From NCBI GenBank assembly GCA_003427395.1, contig BFEA01000439.1, positions 778,571 to 807,657 on the forward strand: a DNA stretch of 29,087 bases, written 5' to 3'. The stretch is from Chara braunii (Eukaryota > Streptophyta > Charophyceae > Charales > Characeae). Below are positions 17,254 to 27,912 of the stretch, one piece after another; position 1 is the stretch's first letter, and every line of letters begins with the position of its first letter. The notes below the pieces were generated by a model. The model was not told where the DNA came from. It made no database searches and saw only the letters and a list, made by a program, of their open reading frames with translations. Both the position numbers and the translations under genes were made by a program.

Positions 17254-18100
17254 CCTAAAAAAATGCACGCCCACACACTTTCTACTCTCATCAAACTGTG
17301 TCACATTCAAAGTCACAGAAAAAAATCCGACCGCGGCTCATGTCACGGTGGCGCTCCCAACTTTCAATTCAAAATCATTTTCTGTTACTTGCAAAAATCA
17401 GGTCGGATACCCTTGTAAGGGTATTCACACCAACAACGAGAAAGAGGTAAACGCACTCTATGTCGATCCCTGTAGGGTACTTCCTAGTCAATAAAATCGT
17501 TGTGTGAGGAGTTCAAGGCCTCCTTACACGTTGTCGTCCTACGTCTACGATTACTTGGGGGAGAGGTAGGGTCTTCCTACGTGTACATGAAGGTGATAAA
17601 GAATGTTACAAGAAGCAGTAAGAAGCAAGACCAAGATTTAACAAAAGCGAAACGAAAAAAAGGGTGCGAAGAAAGAGAGAGGAAGACAGTCATAACTTGC
17701 CAATGATGACACAAAGAAAAGGGTTGGGAAAAATAGAGAAGATTGCATGCAGGAGCGTGACGCAGAAGGATGCATGCGCGCAAAATAAAAAAAGGCCCCA
17801 AAACAGTTACGTGAAATGTCGGTGAAACTGTGCCGAATTCCTAAAGCAAAATTGAAATTAAAGAGTTCAAAAAAGAATTTTGTGCACGAGTAGTAAAGCG
17901 CGTAAATTCCTACGTCGAGTCTTATTTTATCATCCAACAACAAAAATTTCACGGGGCTTACAATGACATCTACAAAATGCATATGCACAAATAAAGGATT
18001 CGTTGTAAAGTATCTCAATAGGTACCTATAATTTCCGGAACTGGAAAGACCTGAAAGATTTATTTTTTTTTAGCGCTCGCTAAGGCGCTCGTAAATGCTA
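17254..18100. other. Unassigned DNA
   Basis: Frames of up to 126 residues on both strands overlap and show no motif. The palindrome ATACCCTT/AAGGGTAT (17407-17424) recalls 605-632. No gene called. Confidence 0.4.
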
Positions 18101-19020
18101 TGTAAAAGTATAGCAAAATACAAGGAAATTTCTGAAATTGTAAAACCAAAAACTCAAGATTGATCGTCGTGTCCCATGCATCAAGGCCCATCAAGGACAT
18201 GCCCTGCGAACAGCGACAGGCTAGAATCACGACCGAGACGAGCTGAAACCGTCACCATCCACCGAAAATGCAATCCTAAACATGGTAGAGGAACTGGATT
18301 AGATCGACCTCGGTCATCCATAAAGCACTAAACAGAAGGAAGGGACGCATGAACTTGTTCATGCGCATAAGTAAGGGTGTCACAACCATCCGCTCCCCTT
18401 ACCTCTATCATCAATTGGGTCTTTGGTCATGTTTCATCGTGCCCCAGAGTATCTCTAGTTTTCATTCTAAGTGGGTTGACGACCACCATCCGTTCTCCAC
18501 CTCTATCATCAGCTAGACCTACTCTGGACTCTTCTAATCTTACTGTGTTCTCCATGCAGGTAGCAGATCACCCTCACCCCTTGAGACAGTCTCTAGGGCA
18601 GGTTCCCCAACGATATTCTCCACCAGAGCCTATCCCACCTCTACTCGTACCAATGGGACCCCTAAGACATCCCCTATTGCAGGTTCCCCACCGATATCCT
18701 CCGACATAGTCTCGTCCTACCTACCCTTCCTCCAGCGGAGTCCTTGATTGAATCCCACCCATAGCCCATGGCCCCCCAAAGCAAAGCCCTAAGGTAACCA
18801 ATTCCATATAACCAGTCTAAAACGACCCTGTCTGCATGGCCACAATTTTTTGAAGTTTTTTCAACTTTCTTGGTTGATCAGCTATTGAACCCCAAAATCA
18901 CCCGGACAACCTCATGGACCAAGAACGCAAGACAAACTTCTTATAGACTAAACCCAACATACAACCATGGACGAAATCCCTTGGGTGGTGTGCAAGCAGT
19001 ATCTGTAATCCTTACCACGC
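18101..19020. other. Unassigned, pyrimidine-rich in the middle
   Basis: 18370-18760 is C/T-rich, giving a proline-rich 110-residue frame (18377-18709) with an imprecise repeat of CAGGTTCCCCA(A/C)CGATAT (near 18598 and 18679). I see no domain and no start context worth trusting. Confidence 0.35.
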
Positions 19021-20559
19021 GTTAGCCCAAGGGGAGTGTGGACATGGTTGTGTGTTCGAAGCCTGGAGGCTGTGCTTGTATGGGTTGCATTTTCATCGTT
19101 TCATTTCTTTCTATTCTCGATAAGGTCGTGCAGTACAACTTCGCTAGGACGGGTTCATTTGGGATCTCTAACAGCAGAAAAGAGGATCCGGTCGCAGTCA
19201 TCCCTAAGACCGGTCGTAGTGCAGGTTATCTTGTCAAGGTCGTTGCAGTTTAGTATAGGGCGCCGTCCATTGTTTTCCTTTTGAGGAATAAAGTTTTTTT
19301 CACGTTGCAAACTGGAGGCGGGCGATATGGGTTTGGGGCCTGAACCCACTAGCGAAGTATTCTACCACTCCGTTCAGGATTTCTATCACGTGTGGCCTTG
19401 AGTGACGCAGACGACCGTCGAATACATTGGATCTCAATGGCCTAGTAGTTTCCTAGCAGTACTGTAAAGATGCCTACCTCCCGTCCAACGAGATGTGTAA
19501 AAAAAAAACAAAAAAACAATGTTGGACATGATAGCTCGTGGCTTTGTGTGGGCGGGAAGTCTGGATTTTATGGGCTCAAAAGGGAGGGGGTTAATTTTCA
19601 AACTTCGGTTTTTTTTTTTTTTTTGAGAAATCGAATTCGAAATGTGAAATTTAAATATTGTGGTGGATCTGACAGGAACGCCTCCGCGTTTGTCGGATGG
19701 CCTGTTAGAGGCAATGAGATACAAGGTGATGAATGTATCCCCATACCTGTTACTTGTTCATCCTCGTGGTTGTGTTCGTGGATACATTTTATTGTCACGA
19801 TACATCACTATGAAGCTTTACATGAAGGAGATCGTACCAACCCATGAATTTGGGTGCACAGGTGTTGTTTTTTGTTTTATGTACTATTTTAATTCATTTT
19901 AAATAAGAAAACGATCCATTCATGCAAAAAAAAAAAACTTATGCGATGTTGTTTGTGATTGGTTATCTAATTTGTTACTCGAAATCTAAAGCGCTTCTAT
20001 AACACCTAGCAAGAATGGTGAGAAGAGAAAGAAATTGACAGGTCGTCACTACTATATCTTAAACGGTCAACGAAGTTGAAGGCATGGTAGAGCTTTCTCA
20101 AGGTCCTTCCGGGTGTACTTTCTTAGCAACCTCCATAGCTAGTAAACCTAACCATGACCTACTACAAAGAATAGGTAACGACGCTTCGATAATACTGAGG
20201 GCATATCATGATGGTACGGTCCGCGGCCAGACACTTCGTCGTTGCCAAGCGGGGACGCGTTTGGTCCGAGCGCTATTGCACCGGCGGAAACACGGTAGTT
20301 GAACCCCCCTGCGAGAGATGCGGCGGCCCCTGGAACTTCGAGAAGTTGCACCAGCACTCCAGGCAAGTAAAGAAGGTTACACCATGAAGGAAGCTTCGCA
20401 TCGGGTGGCAGTCATCTAGAGGGAGAATCGTTCGCATCATCATCTCAAGACTCCGGTGAAATTCAATCAGTCGGGATACCAGGCCAGAAGACTACACGAA
20501 AACGAGTTTCAGTTCCACTGTCGAAAGATCATCTGAATGATATAGAGAATTGAATCCTC
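19021..20559. other. Unassigned, with A and T tracts
   Basis: Contains T16 at 19609-19624 and A-rich 19499-19518, which may be retroposon tails. Frames on both strands (up to 125 residues) overlap. The last part may be 5' region of the LINE that follows, but no ORF1 motif is visible before 20572. Confidence 0.35.
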
Positions 20560-20571
20560 CCAATACTTTGT

Positions 20572-21060
20572 GTGGCAATAGAAAACGCAACTTGGTTTGT
20601 GACCTTTGCGGACCGGGAAGGTACACCCAACGTGGTAAGCCTTCTCTCCCCGGGCACCCCTATGCTTTCGGCCACAATTACATTAATTCATATTGCTATA
20701 TCAAACAAGTTTTCCTTTCGCCTAATTCCATATCTTGTTATGATTCGATTGATCGTCGATAACCTTGATATCAGAGGAAAAAAAATCAAATACTTTGTAC
20801 CTTTAGTGGGTGTCAGGTTTAAGATTGGTCAGATCGAACAGCTTGAGACTGAAGGTTTGCGTCTCTTTCCAATCGCATGGTTCAATGAGAGAAAGCGTCA
20901 GAAACTAAGTCGCATTCGGATTTTACCTTTGAAATCGGTTGAATGTCTGATGAAGTTAGAATCACGTCTCCCAAACGAGAAGAAACTAAATTCCTCTTTC
21001 TTAGAGATGCTTTGACCTCCCTGTGGCCAATGGAAGATCTTAATCCCGATCTCTCTCAAA
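20572..21060 (+). pseudogene. LINE ORF1-like region
   Basis: A 147-codon frame (MAIENATWFVTFADREGTPN...) to 21015 continues in the next frame as RDALTSLWPMEDLNPDLSQI, then QQLMRG, ending just before the endonuclease. Position suggests the 3' part of ORF1 (nucleic-acid binding). I see no CCHC knuckle and cannot confirm a domain. Confidence 0.4.
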
Positions 21061-21094
21061 TTCAACAGTTGATGAGAGGCGAAACAAACAAACA

Positions 21095-21760
21095 ATAAAC
21101 CTTGATCACAACATTTGCATAGCATGTATTCAAGAAACAAAATTAAGTGAAAAAAAAATCAATGTCCTAGTCCGCTGGTGGGGGGGTCTACAACTGTGGT
21201 CCCCAACTATTGGCTCAAAAGTTGACGTTGGTATTTTTATCCATAGAAATCTGAATGTTGAAATTGTGGAATATTATGCAGATCTTTGGGGTCGATGGAG
21301 TTGGATAAAGTTGTTAGTTAATGAAAAGGAATGACTAATTGCCTCAATTTATGTCCCCACAGACCCTCGCCTCCGCACTATCTACTTTCAAGATTTGTTG
21401 TACATTCTACCTGAATCTGAAAGGACAATCCTGGCAGGGGATTGAAATTCGTCCCTGGACATCTCGATGTCTTCACAGATACTCGATCGCCCCAGGGATA
21501 AGGTTGCACTCACCCAGCTAATGGAGACCTTGGGATTGATAGACCTCTACAGGCTCACTCACCCGGATGAGGACGGATTTACATGGTTTTCAAACCCAAG
21601 AAAATACGTGGGAATAATCAGCAGACGATTATATTATTTCCTAACTTCTCAGAACTTGTGGGAATTTACTACTGATATTTCTGAGAAATCTCACCCAATG
21701 TCTGATCATAAACCTGTCTTGATGACAGTTATATCAACTGACTTTTCTCGGGGAAAATGA
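21095..21760 (+). pseudogene. LINE endonuclease domain
   Basis: One frame reads ICIACIQETKL (metal-binding E of QET), SIYVPTD, LAGD*N (GDWN with W changed to TGA, 21443-21445), LIDLYRLTHPDEDGFTWFS and MSDHKPVL (catalytic SDH near 21701). These are the successive motifs of the exonuclease-endonuclease-phosphatase fold used by LINEs to nick target DNA. A further TGA sits at 21332-21334 (KE*LIAS, W expected) and at 21758-21760 (GK*IFRF). The ISRRLYYFLTS segment replaces the usual SRIDRIL.S. Confidence 0.88.
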
Positions 21761-22343
21761 ATTTTTCGCTTCAACACACAAAATTTGGAAGATGAGGGAT
21801 AAGTGACATGGATGGGGAAATTTTGGAAAAGTTGGAAAGAGGTCCGGTACTCCTTCGAATCTGAGGCTGAATGGTGGGAAAACGGTTCACACATTGTCTC
21901 CAATCTGTTGATCAAGAATAAAATTTTACCGACGCAATAAAGAAGAGGTAACGTACGCAAAGCACGGGATGACACAACACCCGATATCCAATCTGGTATG
22001 GGGAAAAGAAAGGGCGAAACTGTTGACAGAGTGAGATAATCTCCAGAGAAAGAAATATGAACTGTGGGCTGAGAGATTGATATTCAAGAGTATTATAGTG
22101 TACGACCGTGTGACGAAGAAATCCTTCCAAAAGTTGATTCCTCGCCGCTCAACATTCCCCATGAGAGAGTTGAGTCATCCTTTAGATCAAGCGACAAGCA
22201 GAGCGAAAGACCCAAACCGTTTGTGCAACTATGCGGATGCCTATTATAAAGACATCTTAACCTTGCGATTACAAGGCGCTAACATAGTCAAGGACCTACA
22301 CCTACACAGTGACCATTGGCAACAAACCACTGTTTGACTTTCT

Positions 22344-23240
22344 AATGCTGACAGACTAGACCTTGACCGCCCGATCACAACTGAGGAAGCCTTTGAAGCC
22401 CTAAAGGCCATGTCAAAAGGGAAAGCCCCTGGCGATGATGGCCTATCAGGTGAACTATATTTAACAATCTGGAATCAGGTAGGTGGAAGCCTGATGCGAA
22501 TGTACAATGAAGTCTTGACTGGAGGCAGACTATCTACAAGTACGTGCAGAGGTATCATCTTAGTGTTATTTAAGAAAGGTGACAAAGCAGAAATTCGAAA
22601 CTGAAAGCTCATTTCTGTGCTTAACGTTTCATATAAACTGTTGGCAAAAATCATGGTCAGACGTCTAGGACGATACCTGTCAGATATGGTTCACCCAGAT
22701 CAAGCAACATTCGTAAAGGGTAGATCGATTTTCACTAACATTGTCACAACTATTGAAACGCTGGAAATTGTTCATAATAAAGATCTGAATTTTGCAGTTC
22801 TACTTCTCAATCTCGAAAAAGACTATGATAGGGTAAATTGGTCCTAAGTGCTTACAACATTGAAAGTGATTAGTTTTGGGGAAATGTTCTGTACTTGGGG
22901 GATTGCTATGTACACAATATCAACTGCAGCGGTAATGATCAACGACGAACTATCAAATGAATTTGCTTTAACTCAATCACTGAGGCAAGGGTGTCCGTTG
23001 GCTCCCCTGCTATTTGTCATCCAAATGGAGGGACTATTAAACAACATTCGCAGTCACCCAAGGATTCAGGGGTTTCCCACTGGATACACACAATATAAAA
23101 CAAAAACTCTAGTTGACGATCTTTTTGCAGTTGTCAGTAACAACAGTGAATCTCTGGGAGCACTGAAATCTTGCTTGGACCAATATACTTCCCTCTCAGA
23201 GGCATCAGTGAACTGACACAAATCAATATTTTTTCTCCCA
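22344..23240 (+). pseudogene. LINE reverse transcriptase domain
   Basis: Motifs in order: KGKAPGDDGLSGELY, LVLFKKGDKAEIRN*KLISV (NWR.I with W as TGA, 22602-22604), SYKLLAKIMVRRL, HPDQATFVKGRSI, LLNLEKDYDRVNWS (RT box with first Asp, about 22812-22844), TAA at 22845-22847, SLRQGCPLAPLLFVI (22983-23015), TLVDDLFAVV (YADD box, about 23109, first residue V instead of Y/F/L but both Asp kept) and EASVN*HKS (W as TGA, 23214-23216). These define an LINE-type RT. Confidence 0.93.
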
Positions 23241-24511
23241 CCCTCATTTAACATATCTGTTGAATGGGGAATGAAACGAATCAACAAACCTCAATCAGAG
23301 CGTTTCCTACGTGTACAGATCTCCCTCCTAACATATGAAGCAAATCAAGATGATCTCATACTCCAAAAGTCAATGCACAAAGTCTTATCTTGGGGCAAAG
23401 CACCCCATCTGTCACTATTTGGAAGAGGGTTAGTCATCAACGGTGGTTTGTTCTCCCTGCTTGGTTTGAAGGACGGTAAGGAGATACAACAAACAACTAT
23501 AGAGCCTGGTAAAGAGAAGAGCTGCAATTTTTTGTGGAAGCCATATGCAGGAAAAGAAGAATCTTTCTTATCCAAAATTGCATGAGAATCCCTATGTCTG
23601 CCACGGGACCAAAGGGGACTAGGAATCCTAAACCCAAAGCGCCAAAATGAAGCAATGTTGATAAAATGGCTTATAAACGCTGCCTTGGAAGACCCCGAAC
23701 CCCATTGGGTATTACTAGCAGAACAAATTCTGGTCAAAGAGTGGAACCTATCCAGACCCACAAATGTGAAGATATGCTTCGTTCTCCATTCTTATCAGCG
23801 CAGACATGTCAAATTCTCATTTTGGAGAGCGACAACACAAGCGTGGAAATCCCTGAGACTGGACACATGGGTAGAGCTTGAAACAAAAGTTGAAGTCCTA
23901 AACCAACCTTTGTTTGAAACCCCCCACATTCGTCAATCATCTTGTGACTAGTTCAAAGCTGACACAGCAACAAGAAGTTTCAGAAGAACATGGATTGAAA
24001 AACGAATCACACGAGTAAACGATATGTGGGACAATATGCCAAAGCGCTGAAAAACAGAGAATGAACTCCGTTCATCGCTGGGACACGTGAGAGGTCTCAC
24101 TGCAAAAAGGAATTTCATCATCGAAGGGATTCCCCCAAAATGGAAAGAACTGCCGCAATCCAATATAACAAATCCACCTGGTACATAGTATAGCACTAAC
24201 GAACAAGAAACCTCGTCTTGCGTTTTTGAAAACTGATCCAGATTCAAGCCAATGAGAAACGAATCTTCCAAAGATGGTCTGTATCTGATAATTACTCTGT
24301 CAGCCAACAAGACACAAACCTACCACCTCCCTTGACGGCCCCCTCTCTTAGATTAGAGTAATTGAAGACCAGAACATTGAAGAAACCTCCTCAGGTATGA
24401 TTTTCTCAAGAGGAAGACCTGTCAGCGAATTGAAGCTTGACCCAGTAAAATGAGAATGAAGAACTGCAAGTAAGTGGCCAAAGAGTATGCCTACTAGATT
24501 ACACATAGAAA
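23241..24511 (+). pseudogene. LINE post-RT region
   Basis: Reads RFLRVQISL, KVLSWGKAPHLSLFGRGLVI, then KIA*ESLCLPRDQRGLGILN (the AW..LCLP...GGLG motif of plant LINEs, W as TGA at 23583-23585) and WLINAALEDPEPHWVLLAEQ. More stops (TAG 23949-23951, TGA 24048-24050, TAG 24186-24188, TGA 24234-24236) lie where W is plausible but not certain. This linker joins RT to the zinc finger. Confidence 0.8.
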
Positions 24512-25190
24512 GTGGGATACGCACTCAGACCTCCCACCAAAGCTCCAAGAATTGTGGCACGGACTAGATGGCAAGCCTCACTAGCAGTCGACCCTCAGCT
24601 CATTTCAACAACCATCAATAGTTGCTCGCAACAGTTAAAGTTCATCCCCAACCAGCAACATGCCTCAATCCTGTGGTTACTTACTATGGTCTCCACACCT
24701 TTGGTGGTGTGGCTTGTGGAACACAGAATGAAAGTGCATATGACATGTCAAAGATGCTAGTGGGTTTTTAAATCCACTATCCATCTCTGGTGGGACTGTC
24801 CAACCTCTGCCAGAATCTTGAAATGGTGGTCTGGCAAATGAACATTTATTGTTGGTAACAACTTCGAATGGACTAAACTGTGGACTCAACTCGGGGGAGC
24901 TCCAGAAGGAATCTCGATCGGTAAAGGAGTGAGATACATTGCCCAGACCCTAAGAGCGGTGGTATTTGCAACAATTTGGCAAACCAGGAACGATCAGGTC
25001 TTTAACGGAAAAAAGTGGACAAACAAGCAGATCCGATCCTTGATAATACAAGGGGCTTGTTAAACAATAATGACAGACTGGCAACGAAAGGTGACGAAGT
25101 CAGAAAACAGGCAGAAGAGAATGCAATGGTTAAGAAAAACCTGGTGTGTACGAGACAAGATGGCCTCCATAGTCGAGGGGAAAGTGAGAT
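24512..25190 (+). pseudogene. LINE zf-RVT zinc finger and C-terminus
   Basis: KAPRIVARTRWQASLAV, WLVEHRMKVHMTCQRC, stop, WVFKSTIHLWWDCPTSARIL, WW, then AVVFATIWQTRNDQVFNGKK. The spacing C..C ... H....C and the (A/T)IWQ.RN..VF block are those of the zf-RVT domain at the end of plant LINE polyproteins. Stops: TAG after CQRC, TGA in SGK*TF, TAA in GAC*TI. Confidence 0.85.
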
Positions 25191-25228
25191 TGATTGATTG
25201 ATTATTTAAAGGGTAGGTTGGTAGTTTC

Positions 25229-25252
25229 AACCTGCACGTTCGGTTGCAGGTT
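25229..25252. repeat. 8-bp stem-loop just after the LINE
   Basis: AACCTGCA (25229-25236) pairs with TGCAGGTT (25245-25252) around CGTTCGGT. If the LINE's 3' UTR extends past the GATT run, this could be its 3' recognition hairpin. Confidence 0.7.
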
Positions 25253-25259
25253 TGGTCAT

Positions 25260-26380
25260 AGTAGACAGGCATAGTTTTAGGAGTTAGAGGGAGAGTGAGA
25301 GAATACTGAAGTCTCATGCAGAGATTACCACCGAATTAGGTGGATCCTAGGGAACTTAGTAACAAAGTGGGGTAGTTAACTATTTGTTGTTCTTCTGTTT
25401 TTTTTTTTTTTCTTCTTATCTTTACAAGTGGTATATTTTTTTTTTCCTTTTTTTTTTTTATTTTTTTTTTCTTTGAATTATTTGGCTTTGTTGGCCTTGT
25501 AGGCAAATTTGTTGTTTCAGGGTCGAGGATAATTTGGGGCAGCGGTCTAGATTCGACCAATTCTGCTCTTGGACATATTAAGCTACTGATCCGACATTAC
25601 TTAGGCCAAATATTTTTTGGACTTTATGGGGATCCGACTTGTTTCCGCAGTCGCAGGAGATGCCAGCACCGTCGCAGGGCTTTTTGGGCTTGGGGTATCG
25701 TGACACGCAACGAGGATTCCATTCCGCAAGAAAATGGACCATTTTGGAAAAGAGCGGCAAACGGTCTCTGCAACGCAAAAGATGGAGAAGGTTTTTTTTT
25801 TTTTTTTTTTTTTTGATGTCCGGGTCTAACAACCTGGTACCGGTCGCACAACCTTAAAAAAGTCACACACACGGGGCTGGTCGCTCAAAGACGTCCCCCC
25901 GCTGGACCTCTTCGACTTCTTGGAATTCGCAGGAACCGGGGGCAGCCACACAAAAGCGGTGGTATTGTCGTCATACCTCTTTCTTCGACGGTACTGTGGG
26001 GTCCCGTTTTTGTTTCACGAGGCTCACGGCTCGGCTCCGACTTTTCGGTTTCTTTTAGGTTCTCTTACGTTTGAAGTATTGTCGGATCAGTAGCTAATTC
26101 CCGACACCAATCTGAGTTGGGTTGTGCCCCCAGTATTTTCCTTTTCTTTTTCGGGTTGCTTTGTTTGAGGGATTCCCGGCCTCAATTTGTACTTGAATGA
26201 TGCATAATGAATGAAAAAAAAAAAAAACACTTTGTATTTTCCAAAAAACCATAAAATTGCATCACACATCTTATAATACTTCGCTAGTGGGTCCAGGCCC
26301 CTGGGCGGACGATTTGTGTCTGGGTCATTTCGCTTTTGTTTTTTTTCTCTTCTATTGAATCTTCCCAGAAATACGATATT
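25260..26380. other. Unassigned DNA with long T tracts
   Basis: T-rich block 25400-25475, T23 at 25792-25814, A-rich 26215-26227. The T tracts would be poly(A) tails of reverse-strand retroposons, but I recognise no coding sequence beside them. No gene called. Confidence 0.4.
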
Positions 26381-27228
26381 GAAGCATTCTGTTGTTTACT
26401 ACGCCCAAGTTACAAAATCATTTTTGGGAAGGGAAGTTAAAAAATCTAGAACGGACTGAAAAGAAAAAGCAAAACCTATTGACTGATACCACACATGGCG
26501 TGGGGGCGCAGCCAGGACGGCGGGGGAACCGCCGAGCTAATACCCGGCATACAAACCAGTCCCATCTCACCTTGCAGGTGGAGACGATATGCCCTGAGTA
26601 GTCCCTCGGTAGAACGCGGACCCGTACCTGTCCAGCTTTATAGGCTGGCTACATTTCGAACATAGAGCCAGCAGTATCGATTTGAGCCACTGGCGCCGCG
26701 CAATGGCACCGACCGGGAAAAAAATGCACAAGACGTTGGGTCGATCCATGACGCGCGCTCGGTTCATGAACTGCCACATTGCACATTCGCCTTCACGTTC
26801 TCCCTCCGCCATGTCCCACGCCTCGATCCGCCCGACAGATTACAGGTTCAACCTTCGACACGAGAACTCAACCAGCCTTCGACACGAGAACTCAACCAGC
26901 CTCCACGCTACCGCCAGCCCACCATGCCTGTTCCCGCATCGCCCGGGCGATTTCGAAACCTCCCTTCGGTCGCCCTGTCTCGCGCCCGCGCATTCTCGCT
27001 CTCCACTCTCCAATCTCCAAAGACCTTCGCTCTCACGACCCGCAATATACATACTTGGCTGCACAACCGAACGCGGCATCGACGACCTGGTGAACCTGAC
27101 CGCACAAAACATTGACGCCGGGACGAATCTGATGGCTGCGAACTAAACTGTGGATGTGATTGCAGTCAGATACATTTAGATTAGAAAAGGCGAAACGGAA
27201 AATCGAGCTGGAGAGGGGGCAACAGAAA
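26381..27228. other. Unassigned, GC-richer; small exact duplication
   Basis: A 154-residue + frame (26682-27146) is Ser/Arg/His-rich without a domain and overlaps - strand frames. A 24-base unit CCTTCGACACGAGAACTCAA.. is exactly duplicated in tandem (26852-26875, 26876-26899). Too little to call a gene. Confidence 0.35.
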
Positions 27229-27432
27229 GACTGAATACTTCCCTATAATGTAGAAAGAAACATTGCCATATTTTTTGTCTTTTGTATTGTACATGTCGAA
27301 AGTCGTGGAGGAAGGCCCAAAAAAAAGCAAAAAAAAAGGGCAAAATGGGACTGAACACTTCCCTAGAATGAGGAAAAAAACATTGCCATATTTTGTCTTT
27401 TGTACATGTCGAGAGTTGTGGAGGAAGGCCCA
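27229..27432 (+). repeat. Tandem duplication, ~120-base period
   Basis: 27229-27319 and 27349-27432 share GACTGAA(T/C)ACTTCCCTA, AACATTGCCATATTTT, TTGTACATGTCGA and GTGGAGGAAGGCCCA, separated by an A-rich linker. Confidence 0.85.
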
Positions 27433-27438
27433 ATAGAC

Positions 27439-27602
27439 GTTGATGTGTTGGCAATGGATATTACCACGCATGGCGTGGGGGCACAAAAAAACAAGAAAAA
27501 AACGGTAACGACATGTCTTAGGTCCTCACATGCTGGCCAAATACATTGACGGAACCACAAAAAAGAACAACAGTCGTTGATGTGTTGGCAATGGATATTA
27601 CC
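27439..27602 (+). repeat. 27-base exact direct repeat
   Basis: The same 27 bases, starting GTTGATGTGTTGGCAATGG, occur at 27439-27465 and 27576-27602. The string ATGGCGTGGGGGC also occurs twice (near 26494 and 27470). Together with the 120-base duplication this points to local unequal exchange or nested insertion. Confidence 0.85.
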
Positions 27603-27904
27603 GGCCAGACGAAAAAAAAAACTGGTCCCATCGCTCTCGGTGGAGAACGAACGACCAGATAATCGAAAAAATATTTCCCATACTGGAAAGGGCGCTACGA
27701 CCAGACGCGCACCAACATCTCCGACGACCACCGTCGCGTTCCCTCACAAGACTACAGGTCGGTGCCCGGTTGGTGACCACAACCCTAAAGGAAACGGGCC
27801 GCTAAACGACAAAAAACATCCATGTATAGGCAGCCATCCTGGCTGCGAACTTTCGGAAAAAGAAAAGAAGGAAAAAACGCTCTTACCTTTGCCCCGAGAG
27901 CCCA
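27603..27904. other. Upstream flank of the second LINE
   Basis: An open frame continues from the LINE back to 27577, but its translation here (poly-Lys stretches, no motif) looks like chance. GCAGCCA/TGGCTGC forms a 7-bp hairpin near 27831-27847. Confidence 0.4.
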
Positions 27905-27912
27905 CTTACAGA

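Larger units (their letters stand above)
20560..25203 (+). mobile_element. Degenerate non-LTR retrotransposon (LINE), near full length
   Basis: Order of parts: an ORF1-like frame (20572-21060), an apurinic-type endonuclease (about 21095-21760), a reverse transcriptase (about 22344-23240), a C-terminal region and a zf-RVT zinc finger (about 24512-24810), then a 3' end at GATT repeats (25188-25203). This is the plant and algal L1-like layout. Such elements copy themselves by nicking DNA and priming reverse transcription on the target. At least a dozen in-frame stops and a few frameshifts make it dead. Most stops are TGA or TAG where tryptophan is expected. No target-site duplication was identified. 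Confidence 0.9.

Noticed and set aside
18377-18709. Proline-rich 110-residue frame
   Set aside because: Follows from C/T-rich sequence; no signal peptide, domain or splice context, and no homologue recognised.
21332-23585. UGA read as tryptophan (alternative genetic code)
   Set aside because: The same element also carries TAA and TAG stops and frameshifts, and the second LINE uses TGG for Trp throughout; mutation explains it better.
27577-27912. N-terminal 110 residues of the 402-residue frame as part of the LINE protein
   Set aside because: Lys-rich runs from A tracts and a local direct repeat; LINE-like translation starts only at about 27905.
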